This document shows, one piece after another, positions 17,052 through 24,034 of a stretch of DNA of 33,623 bases. A program made the translations under genes and the position numbers. The notes under the pieces were generated by a model. The model was not told the DNA's origin, made no database searches, and worked only from the letters and a program-made list of their open reading frames with translations. Numbering within the stretch: position 1 is the first letter of the stretch; each line of letters opens with the position of its first letter. Origin of the DNA: an uncultured Armatimonadota bacterium (GTDB lineage: Bacteria > Armatimonadota > Fimbriimonadia > Fimbriimonadales > Fimbriimonadaceae); assembly GCA_903833215.1 (NCBI GenBank), contig CAILEM010000116.1, positions 1-33,623 of the forward strand, read 5' to 3'.

Positions 17052-18419
17052 CTAGAACCCGAAGTTGAACAAGACACCCAGCATGTTCTGCTTTGCGCTT
17101 GTCAGGTCCTGCGTGTACTCCACACCGAGCCAGAAGTTGGTCCGTAAGTAGTAAGTGTAGTTCGCCGTGAGCGCGTCAGTGATCGTTGGCGTCAGCGAAG
17201 TCAAGTTGTCGCCATGGACTTTGTCATAGCGAAGGAAGCACATACTTCGGGCAGTCAGGGCATAGTTGAGTTCGAGGAAGTATCCATTCCAAGAAACCTG
17301 TTTGCCGTCGTCATTGGGATTGTCGGCAACGCCAGTGATGTAGCCACCCAAGAGATTGAACGGCTTGACTTTCATGCCTTTGCTTTTCTCGATCGGCTTG
17401 CCAAAGTAGTAGCTGAAGTCCGGGCCACCCATGCGATATCGATTCGCAACGCCCGTCCCGACATTCATCAAGCCGCTGTATCCAGCGATACCGATGAAGG
17501 AATCACCATTGACGTACATATTGATTCGACCGCTGTAGTCAGAAGGATTGGGTGCCTGAGAAGGGCTAAGGTTCGTACTGTTGTACATCCCAACTTCCCA
17601 AAGGAAACCCTTGAGCTGATCCATCGGATCGGCTTCCTCATGCTCCACCATGTCGTCATCGCCTTTCTTCTGCATCCGAAGAGGCCGAATAGGCTGGTTT
17701 TCAGCCTTCTTGGCCTTACCCTCTTCTCCACCCGTCTGCTTTCCGTGAATGAGGTCTGGAGTAACCGCAGAGCCAATGAGGCCATAAATGCGGGCACCCA
17801 TATGCTGAGCGCTAAGCACATAGCCCTGACCAACGCCTGGTGAGGAAAGTCCGAGATCTTGAATTCCATAGCCGCTGCGTCCATAGAGATCGTGCTCCGA
17901 AACGCCGTGCTCAAGAAGATCGAGATTCCCAACGTTGAAGAAAACATTCTGATTGCCAAGGTGTGCGGCGATCAAAGAGACCTTGCCTATGTCGGTCACG
18001 CCGCCCTGGTTTGACAGTTCGCCGAAGAACCCGAGGTCTGGAGCGATGGTGTCCGAAGCAAAAAGATGAAAAACATTGGAACTGGCTAAGTTGACAGCAG
18101 TCTTATTTGCTGGAGTCTTGTCCGCAGTGAGGTTGTTCTCAACCAAGAAGCCGATGGGTGGCTGTTCTATGACGAGTAAGTTTGGATCTTCGGGATAAAC
18201 GATCTTCCCGACTTCCTTGTCTCCTGGTTGCTGATAACCGTGAAGCTGAAAGTTCTTTCCGAAAGTGTTCAGCTTCGGCACAGCCATGTGGCACCGAGAA
18301 CAGGTCGTTTTATACTTCCTGGCGAAATAAGGAATCGAGTGTGACTTCGTGGGAATACCCGTCACGATGGCGACGAAAAGAACAGGCAGCACCCATGCTG
18401 CCTTTTTGATCATAGACAT
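17052..18419 (-). CDS. Outer-membrane monohaem cytochrome-porin fusion
   Basis: I start at ATG 18419 because GAGGT lies 5 bases upstream; a TTG at 18437 is less likely. The 455-residue product has a signal peptide (about 1-28) and a single haem site Cys40-x2-Cys43-His44 in the conserved context IPYFARKYKTTCSRCH. About 380 residues of alternating-hydrophobicity strands follow, ending in LFNFGF, a C-terminal Phe typical of BamA-assembled beta-barrels. A charged insert near residues 245-285 (GDDDMVEHEEADPMD) is probably a surface loop. The architecture recalls Cyc2, the fused cytochrome-porin of iron oxidisers, although close homology to Cyc2 is not claimed. It may pass electrons through the outer membrane. 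It sits 19 bases before the FAD oxidoreductase and 72 bases after the cupredoxin, within one operon. Confidence 0.75.
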   Translation of the reverse strand: MSMIKKAAWVLPVLFVAIVTGIPTKSHSIPYFARKYKTTCSRCHMAVPKLNTFGKNFQLHGYQQPGDKEVGKIVYPEDPNLLVIEQPPIGFLVENNLTADKTPANKTAVNLASSNVFHLFASDTIAPDLGFFGELSNQGGVTDIGKVSLIAAHLGNQNVFFNVGNLDLLEHGVSEHDLYGRSGYGIQDLGLSSPGVGQGYVLSAQHMGARIYGLIGSAVTPDLIHGKQTGGEEGKAKKAENQPIRPLRMQKKGDDDMVEHEEADPMDQLKGFLWEVGMYNSTNLSPSQAPNPSDYSGRINMYVNGDSFIGIAGYSGLMNVGTGVANRYRMGGPDFSYYFGKPIEKSKGMKVKPFNLLGGYITGVADNPNDDGKQVSWNGYFLELNYALTARSMCFLRYDKVHGDNLTSLTPTITDALTANYTYYLRTNFWLGVEYTQDLTSAKQNMLGVLFNFGF

Positions 18420-18491
18420 GATTGACCTCACAAGCAAAATATTCAGCCCCGTCGCATGCTAATAGTCACGGCGAGGCTGATGAAGTTAAAT

Positions 18492-19109
18492 TTATTGGGA
18501 AACTTTGAAGAGGGCCTTAGCGCGAGCACCGGCAGTCACTGTGACCGACTGTGTCGATGGGCTCGAATCTTCGGACCAAACTTTGAGCGTGTAAGTGCCA
18601 GCCGGTACATTTCCGATTTGGAATTGGCCCTTTTCATTCGTCACCGCAAAATAAGGGTTTGGCAAAACCATAATGTAACCCTTCATGTTGGCGTGAATAT
18701 GGCATTTGATCGGAATTAATCCAACCTTGTCGAAAGTCAGTTCCGAGGTGTCTCCCTTTTTAGACTGGCTAACGTTGAACATCTTCACACGTGAGCTAGA
18801 AAACACGTTGTGCAGGAATGGATCCGAGTTATTGAAGCGAACCTTGCCACCCTTCACAATCGCAATGACGTGCGGAAGAAACTCTTTCTCTTTCTGATCC
18901 ACGACCACCGGTTCTGCAGGAGGGGCAAACGTACCAGTTGCATCCGTAATGCTAACCACTGCACCGTGGACCCGCTTTGAACCCATCTCGACGATTCCGA
19001 TAATCTCGCCGTTGGCCTTTTTGTGACCACCAGTAAAAGCAAAAGCACCACCAACAACGATAAGGGTGGCCATAACACTCAGACTCGAAATCTTCATTGC
19101 AATTTTCAT
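18492..19109 (-). CDS. Periplasmic blue-copper (amicyanin-type) cupredoxin
   Basis: The start ATG 19109 follows GGAGGT at 8 bases. The 205-residue product has a signal peptide (about 1-25) and a cupredoxin domain with type 1 copper ligands His100 (DPFLHNVF), Cys136, His139 and Met142 (PIKCHIHANM). The Cys-x2-His-x2-Met spacing is that of amicyanin. The last 50 residues (GQFQIGNVPAGTYTLKVW) look like a carboxypeptidase-regulatory beta sandwich, also seen in methylamine-utilisation-type proteins. It should be a soluble one-electron carrier. As first gene of the Rieske/cytochrome b operon it could shuttle electrons between the octahaem cytochrome and the outer-membrane cytochrome-porin. Confidence 0.8.
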   Translation of the reverse strand: MKIAMKISSLSVMATLIVVGGAFAFTGGHKKANGEIIGIVEMGSKRVHGAVVSITDATGTFAPPAEPVVVDQKEKEFLPHVIAIVKGGKVRFNNSDPFLHNVFSSSRVKMFNVSQSKKGDTSELTFDKVGLIPIKCHIHANMKGYIMVLPNPYFAVTNEKGQFQIGNVPAGTYTLKVWSEDSSPSTQSVTVTAGARAKALFKVSQ

Positions 19110-19172
19110 TTCACGTAACCTCCAAAAAATCTAAAAAAGTTGCTTGCTAAGTTGTACGCATGCGCAACGAGC

Positions 19173-19178
19173 ATTATA
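19173..19178 (-). promoter_or_regulatory. Possible -10 element of the electron-transfer operon
   Basis: The minus strand reads TATAAT here, 64 bases upstream of the cupredoxin ATG. No good -35 hexamer is present at 16-18 bases, so this is a weak call. Confidence 0.25.
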
Positions 19179-19358
19179 GGGAACATGAAGCCAAGGTATG
19201 CGCGAATGAACAAACAGGATAGTCCGCCATTCATTGTCCTAGAATCTAATGACATGCCCACTTAATGGAGATTGCATGCGGGAATTGAATCCACGAAGCC
19301 AATAGATCAGAGTTAATTCCACTACAATTCAACGTTTAGCCGTCTATGTGTCTGTGAA

Positions 19359-19380
19359 TTCCTGAGACTTTTCTCAGGGA
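19359..19380 (-). terminator. Hairpin downstream of the sugar-transporter operon
   Basis: CCTGAGA (19361-19367) and TCTCAGG (19372-19378) form a perfect 7-bp stem with a 4-base loop, extended to 9 bp by one G-U and one A-T pair. It lies 32 bases after the last permease stop on the minus strand. There is no T tract. Confidence 0.45.
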
Positions 19381-19411
19381 ATGCACTGGTGAATTTACGA
19401 GTGGTTACGAA

Positions 19412-20296
19412 CTAGTTTCGACCACCCGTCGTAGCGACACCTTGAATAAATGTCTTCTGCGCGAAGAAAAATAGGATGATAATGGGGATAGTAAATAGGG
19501 TAGCAGCCGCCATAAGTTGTGCCCACTTTCCGTCATAGCTTGAATAGAATTGCTGCAATCCGTACGCGAGCGTGTACTTCTTAGGGTCGTTGATGTAGAG
19601 CAATGGACCCATGAAGTCATTCCAAGTTCCGAGGAACTGAAAGAGGGCGCACGTAGCAAGGGCTGGCTTCGCAAGCGGCAAAACGATTTTGCAAAGGATC
19701 GTCCACTCCCCCGCTCCATCAAGCCGTGCCGATTCCGCCATTTCAGCAGGTATGGTTCGAAAGAACTGAGTCAGCAGAAAAATAAAGAACGGTGCCCCCG
19801 TAAACGCAGGAATGGTAAGCGGCAAGTAGCCTCCGTACCAGCCTAGCCATCGGAAGACGGCAAACTGCGGGATCATGGTGACTTGTCCCGGCAAAGCCAT
19901 CGTGGAGATCATCACCATGAACCAGAAATCTCGGCCCTTAAACTGGACTCGGGCAAATCCGTAAGCAACCACTGCACTCGACGTGACCGCCCCCAAAATC
20001 GTGGTAGCGCAGAGGCCCAAGGAGTTGAACAGGTAGGTGGCAAAAGGGACTGTCTTAAGGGCCTCCGGGTAATTCTGAGGATGAAACGGGTGTGGAATGA
20101 GGCTTGCCAAAGACACGACAGCCCCACCTGCTTTTGAGGAACCGTAGATGTCGGAGTCGAGTTTGAAAGAAGTCGATAACATCCAAATAAACGGTAAAAG
20201 CGCGGGAATACACAGGCAAAGCAACGCGCCGTGAATTCCAAAGCTCTGAATTGGAGTCAAAGATTGAGCGCCTATTCTGAACCGCCTATTCCTCAT
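19412..20296 (-). CDS. CUT1-family ABC sugar transporter permease (MalG-like)
   Basis: ATG 20296 follows GAGGAG at 8 bases; a GTG at 20311 is the alternative. The 294-residue inner-membrane protein has six predicted helices. It carries the EAA loop of binding-protein-dependent permeases (EMAESARLDGAGEWTILCKIVLPLAKPAL), the contact site for the ATPase. It overlaps the binding-protein gene by 11 bases. It would form the translocation pore with the second permease at 21640-22506. No ATPase gene lies in the window, so a shared MsiK/UgpC-like ATPase encoded elsewhere is expected, as in many CUT1 systems. Confidence 0.9.
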   Translation of the reverse strand: MRNRRFRIGAQSLTPIQSFGIHGALLCLCIPALLPFIWMLSTSFKLDSDIYGSSKAGGAVVSLASLIPHPFHPQNYPEALKTVPFATYLFNSLGLCATTILGAVTSSAVVAYGFARVQFKGRDFWFMVMISTMALPGQVTMIPQFAVFRWLGWYGGYLPLTIPAFTGAPFFIFLLTQFFRTIPAEMAESARLDGAGEWTILCKIVLPLAKPALATCALFQFLGTWNDFMGPLLYINDPKKYTLAYGLQQFYSSYDGKWAQLMAAATLFTIPIIILFFFAQKTFIQGVATTGGRN

Positions 20297-21650
20297 AGCC
20301 AAGCTCCTCACGACGTTTCACTTCGGCATCTAATCGATTAGCGAGATCCTTTAGTGCCTTTCTAGGGGACATCGTGCCTCGCATGACTCCGTCCTCCATC
20401 TTCGTCATCTGATCCGCCAGGAACTGCTGATAGGGCACCGGTGGAAGAACGTTCATGTTGTCGCTGGGCATCAGATCCACAAATGTTTTGAACTGGGGGT
20501 ATTTGCGAATGTAGGCTTGGTAAATCGGAGCCTTTGCGATGGCCGGGGTCAACGGAAGCCAGCCACCCCAAGTGTAGAACTCCGCAGCGGTGTTGGGGTC
20601 ATTCAGGCCGGACCAGAACTTGATGAACTCCCATGCCCCTTTAGGATTTTTAGCCCCTCGAGGCACGATCATAAAATTGCCTCCCGAGTTCCCAGCAAAT
20701 GGCATGCCACCTTTAGGAGCGGGAATCGGAGCCGTCCGATACTCCAGGTTAGGGGCATATTTCCGAACCTGCTCGACACGCCACTGACCATCAACCGTGA
20801 TCGAATAAGCGCCACCAATGAACGGCCACCCACCGGAAAACGAGTTCATATCCAGACCGGCCGTGAATCGAACCATATTGTCGAAGCCCAGGCGTCGACG
20901 AGATTCGGCAAGGTACGAGAGTGCTTCCAGATTCTTGGGAGTATCGATCGTAAGCTTTTTGGCTTTGTAGTCGTAAAGGCCGCCGCCGAAAATCGGCGCA
21001 AACGTCGGAAAACCTTGCGGCCCCCAGCCGAGGCGAATCAGGTTTTTGTTCTTGTCGACTTGATTAAGTTTCTGCCCCCAGGAAGTTAACTCTTCAAGCG
21101 TCTTGGGAAAGTGGTCTGGATCGAGGCCGGCATCCCGAATCTGCTGGGGAAGGTAGTAAAGGGCAAACATGTTGATGCCAATCGACATGCCGTACAGCCT
21201 GCCCTTGTAGCTTCCAAGTTTCTTGACAACCGGATATGCCTCGGCGTTGAATCTTCGCAACTCATCAGCAGTCATCAGCTCATCTAGCGGCCTCAGAAGA
21301 TTATCATTTGCCCACGGTGGAATGATCGGATTCCACTGCGCCATGACATCGGGCGGATCGCCTCCCATGACACCAAGAATGAACTTGGAATCCGCTCCCT
21401 GACTGGGAGCGGAAAGCGCTTCGACCTCGTATTCGGTCTGGCTCTTATTGAATTTATCAACGACTTTGTCGACGACGTCCTTCCACTCCGCCGTCCACAT
21501 GTGCCAGAACCGCACCTTCTTCCGCGCCGTCTGAGCATGGTCAGCCCGAAATTGCGCTACCCAAAAGACCGCAAAGAACACGACAAGGAAAGTGATCAGG
21601 GCTCGGCTCGCCCAAGCCTTGCCACTAGACGGAATTTCGCTATCCGCCAT
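20286..21650 (-). CDS. CUT1 ABC transporter extracellular sugar-binding protein, membrane-anchored
   Basis: This 454-residue protein of the solute-binding family 1 type shows KVRFWHMWTAEWKDVVDKVVDKFNKSQ, GGDPPDVMAQWNP, and late motifs such as GAWEFIKFWSG. An N-terminal hydrophobic segment (about 17-36) follows 16 hydrophilic residues. It looks like an uncleaved anchor or a long signal peptide, and there is no lipobox cysteine. It would capture an oligosaccharide in the periplasm and deliver it to the flanking permeases. The gene overlaps both permease genes by about 11 bases. The substrate cannot be read from sequence, but nearby GH16 and GH2 genes point to beta-glucan or galactan oligomers. 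Confidence 0.88.
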   Translation of the reverse strand: MADSEIPSSGKAWASRALITFLVVFFAVFWVAQFRADHAQTARKKVRFWHMWTAEWKDVVDKVVDKFNKSQTEYEVEALSAPSQGADSKFILGVMGGDPPDVMAQWNPIIPPWANDNLLRPLDELMTADELRRFNAEAYPVVKKLGSYKGRLYGMSIGINMFALYYLPQQIRDAGLDPDHFPKTLEELTSWGQKLNQVDKNKNLIRLGWGPQGFPTFAPIFGGGLYDYKAKKLTIDTPKNLEALSYLAESRRRLGFDNMVRFTAGLDMNSFSGGWPFIGGAYSITVDGQWRVEQVRKYAPNLEYRTAPIPAPKGGMPFAGNSGGNFMIVPRGAKNPKGAWEFIKFWSGLNDPNTAAEFYTWGGWLPLTPAIAKAPIYQAYIRKYPQFKTFVDLMPSDNMNVLPPVPYQQFLADQMTKMEDGVMRGTMSPRKALKDLANRLDAEVKRREELGYEE

Positions 21651-22506
21651 AGTGCACCCACTTCTTTTGGGTTCGGAACAGGAATGCCGTGATCACAACA
21701 ATGATCAGGAAGAGTATCCACGCCATAGCGCAGGCGTAGCCCATATCCATGTACCGCCAGGCCCGATTGAACAAGTAAAGGGCGTAGAACGTCGTGCTCT
21801 CCTCTGGCCCCCCGCTGGTCATGATAAACGCTTGAGTGAAGTACTGAAATGCGCCGATGACACCCATGACAAGGTTGAAGAAAATAACCGGTGTCAGCAT
21901 TGGCAATGTGATCTTGCGCATCCGCGTAAATGGCCCCGCACCGTCCACAATTGCGGCCTCGTACAGGTAAACGGGCACATCTTTCAGCCCGGCTAGGTAG
22001 ATCACCATACTCCCGCCGACACCCCAGAGGGACATAAGCACCAAACTTGGAAAAGCCAATTTCGTGTCGGCAAGCCAAGCTGGCCCTACAACACCCACCC
22101 GCTTGAGCAAACCATTGATGAGCCCGATCTGTGGATTGAGTATCCAAATGAACACGACCGAAGAAGCAACCGCCGGAACAATCGACGGCAGGAACAAAAT
22201 GGTTCGATAAACAGCAATCCCACGCACCTTGCTGTTCAAAAGCAAGGCCAGAAGCACGCCTGCGAGGACTCCGATCGGAACTGCGCAGGCAGCATACTTC
22301 AACGTAATCCAAAGGGATTTCCAAAATAGGGGATCGTTGGTAATCAAGGCTCGGTAGTTGGCTGCCCCTACGAGCTTGGGAGCGGACACGATATCCCAGC
22401 GCGTGAACGACAAGGCAACACTACTAATGAAAGGCCCCAACGTGAACACGAAGAACCCCAAAAGCCATGGGCTGATGAATAGATAGCCTACAAGGTTTTT
22501 TCGCAT
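21640..22506 (-). CDS. CUT1-family ABC sugar transporter permease (MalF/UgpA-like)
   Basis: This 288-residue inner-membrane protein starts with GYLFISPWLLGFFVFTLGPFISSVALSF, typical of MalF/UgpA-type subunits. It contains the EAA loop (YEAAIVDGAGPFTRMRKITLPMLTPVI). It is the first gene of the minus-strand transporter operon and is divergent from the second ECF sigma gene across 235 bases. No strong ribosome site precedes the ATG (only GG at about 10 bases). It pairs with the 19412-20296 permease. Confidence 0.9.
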   Translation of the reverse strand: MRKNLVGYLFISPWLLGFFVFTLGPFISSVALSFTRWDIVSAPKLVGAANYRALITNDPLFWKSLWITLKYAACAVPIGVLAGVLLALLLNSKVRGIAVYRTILFLPSIVPAVASSVVFIWILNPQIGLINGLLKRVGVVGPAWLADTKLAFPSLVLMSLWGVGGSMVIYLAGLKDVPVYLYEAAIVDGAGPFTRMRKITLPMLTPVIFFNLVMGVIGAFQYFTQAFIMTSGGPEESTTFYALYLFNRAWRYMDMGYACAMAWILFLIIVVITAFLFRTQKKWVHYGG

Positions 22507-22741
22507 TTCCGAACCACGCTGTGCGGTAGGAAAAGGTTAACACACCACGAGTACGAATAGGGGCATTGCAGTAGGATTTAGGAAGCGCTCGGCCTACTCG
22601 AACGAAAATCAACCACCGTAGCCGGGGAATAAATGTGACACGTTGTGGGTCTACACCTAAGATGGAGCAACAAACGCCTTAAGCTAGGTCTCGACGAATG
22701 CGTAACATAATCGAGGTGCCCGTAAGTGAGGAGACCGTGAG

Positions 22742-23269
22742 TTGTTCAGGAAGGAGTTAGATGAACGGTTTGAGAGGGAGATCATGCGCCATGTCGACGC
22801 GGCCTACAACCTGTCGCTGTGGCTGCTTCGGGACCCCCATGACGCAGAAGATGCAACCCAGTCGGCTCTCTTTAAAGCATTTCGCGCCTTTGGCAGGATG
22901 CGGAGCACAGATGCAAAGCCTTGGCTCCTCGCAATTGTCAGAAACGAATGTATGGACCTACTCCATTCCAGGTCTGTGCGAACCCGTTCCGAACACCCTA
23001 CAGATGATGTTTTGGACTTTGCAGAGGCGACCGAACTCGATCCCGAGGGGGCTGCCATTCAATCTCTAGATGCTGAAGCCGTTCTCGGTGCCATAAACCA
23101 GCTTCCTCCCGAATTTCGTGAAGTGATCATTCTTCGCGAAATTGAGGAGCTATCCTATCGAGAGATTGCAGGAGTGATCAATAAGCCAGTCGGCACCGTG
23201 ATGTCACGGTTGGCGAGGGCCAGGACACGGCTTCAACTCATGCTAACTTCGACAGGTGAATGCGTATGA
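22742..23269 (+). CDS. ECF-subfamily sigma factor (second pair)
   Basis: This 175-residue RpoE-like sigma has region 2 at about 15-75 (HVDAAYNLSLWLLRDPHDAEDATQSALFKAFRAF) and region 4 at about 115-165 (LPPEFREVIILREIEELSYREIAGVINKPVGTVMSRLARAR). I accept the TTG at 22742, because AGGAG lies 8 bases upstream, an in-frame stop lies just before, and the next Met (22784) would cut into region 2. It overlaps the zinc-finger anti-sigma gene as ATGA, so the two are co-translated. It is divergent from the CUT1 sugar-transporter operon and may regulate it, although this is inferred from position only. Confidence 0.9.
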   Translation: MFRKELDERFEREIMRHVDAAYNLSLWLLRDPHDAEDATQSALFKAFRAFGRMRSTDAKPWLLAIVRNECMDLLHSRSVRTRSEHPTDDVLDFAEATELDPEGAAIQSLDAEAVLGAINQLPPEFREVIILREIEELSYREIAGVINKPVGTVMSRLARARTRLQLMLTSTGECV

Positions 23270-23997
23270 ATTGCGAAACTGCACTTCAGTTGATCGATGC
23301 CTTCATGGATTCCGAATTGGATCCGTCGACCTCGCTGGAAGTGAGCACGCACATATCCGCCTGCCCAGCCTGCAAGCAGGCTTTGGAATCCCGGCAAGCT
23401 CTCAGCAAAGCGATCAAGCTGGCTGCCGCTTTTGCGCCAGCGCCTGCAGCACTGAGGGGTCAGATTCGACACAAGATCCAGCCAAGACCTCACTTCAGGT
23501 ATGGGATTGCTGCCTTCGGAATGGCAGCAGTCGTTGCCGCTTGTTTTGGTTTCGCAACCTGGAAGAAGAATTCGGACCTTAGGCGTGACCAAGATCAAGT
23601 TATTAGCGACGTCATGGCACACTATCAGGCATCTGAGTCCAGTGCGCATATCGTCGATATCCGTAGCAAAGAATGCGGTTCTCTCAAGAATTGGTTTAAT
23701 TCGAAAGTGAATTGGTCACCGAAGGTCTACCGACTCTTCAGCCAACCTTTCACGATGGTTGGGGGGCGGGTCGATTTGGTGGGAAATCAGGCAGCACCAG
23801 TGATTGTCTATCGCAGCGGTAACTCCAATGTCGACGTTTTTGTCACTCCTAGTGTCGATGTCAAACCGCGTAACGTGGATGCGCAAGGACTGCATGTTCG
23901 GTCGTGGTCCGATTCTGGACATGACTACTATGCGGTCTCGAATGGCTCGCCTGCAGAGATTAACGCCGTTCAATCCGCACTCAAGGTTTGTCGATAA
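23266..23997 (+). CDS. Transmembrane zinc-finger anti-sigma factor
   Basis: I start at ATG 23266, which overlaps the sigma stop as ATGA and sits 6 bases after AGGTGA; an ATG two codons earlier leaves no room for the ribosome site. The 243-residue protein has an N-terminal ZAS finger (His29, Cys33, Cys36 in THISACPACKQAL), a single membrane span (about 76-98: YGIAAFGMAAVVAACFGF) and a roughly 140-residue periplasmic domain of unknown family. This layout is the standard one for ECF anti-sigmas that hold the sigma factor at the membrane until an external signal leads to release. A strong hairpin follows directly at its stop codon. Confidence 0.85.
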   Translation: MNCETALQLIDAFMDSELDPSTSLEVSTHISACPACKQALESRQALSKAIKLAAAFAPAPAALRGQIRHKIQPRPHFRYGIAAFGMAAVVAACFGFATWKKNSDLRRDQDQVISDVMAHYQASESSAHIVDIRSKECGSLKNWFNSKVNWSPKVYRLFSQPFTMVGGRVDLVGNQAAPVIVYRSGNSNVDVFVTPSVDVKPRNVDAQGLHVRSWSDSGHDYYAVSNGSPAEINAVQSALKVCR

Positions 23998-24028
23998 CAC
24001 TGGCAAACTGGGGCAGTATGCCAGTGTT
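23996..24028. terminator. Bidirectional terminator hairpin between anti-sigma and GH2 genes
   Basis: AACACTGGCA (23996-24005) and TGCCAGTGTT (24019-24028) form a perfect 10-bp stem with a 13-base loop. It starts inside the anti-sigma stop codon and ends 6 bases before the GH2 stop, in a 37-base convergent gap. Confidence 0.65.
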
Positions 24029-24034
24029 TATCTG

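Larger units (their letters stand above)
19110..19411. other. 302-base intergenic region upstream of the electron-transfer operon
   Basis: No ORF is supported. It should hold the minus-strand promoter of the seven-gene electron-transfer operon and the 3' end of the sugar-transporter operon, including the hairpin at 19359-19380. No operator repeats were seen. Confidence 0.5.

Noticed and set aside
17214-17843. Plus-strand open frame of 209 codons
   Set aside because: It is antisense to the cytochrome-porin gene, with no signal, domain or upstream ribosome site.
22626-22652. GGAAT with a 17-base gap to GGTCTA as an ECF autoregulatory promoter before the second sigma gene
   Set aside because: The hexamers are partial, and no matching motif was seen upstream of the other two sigma genes.
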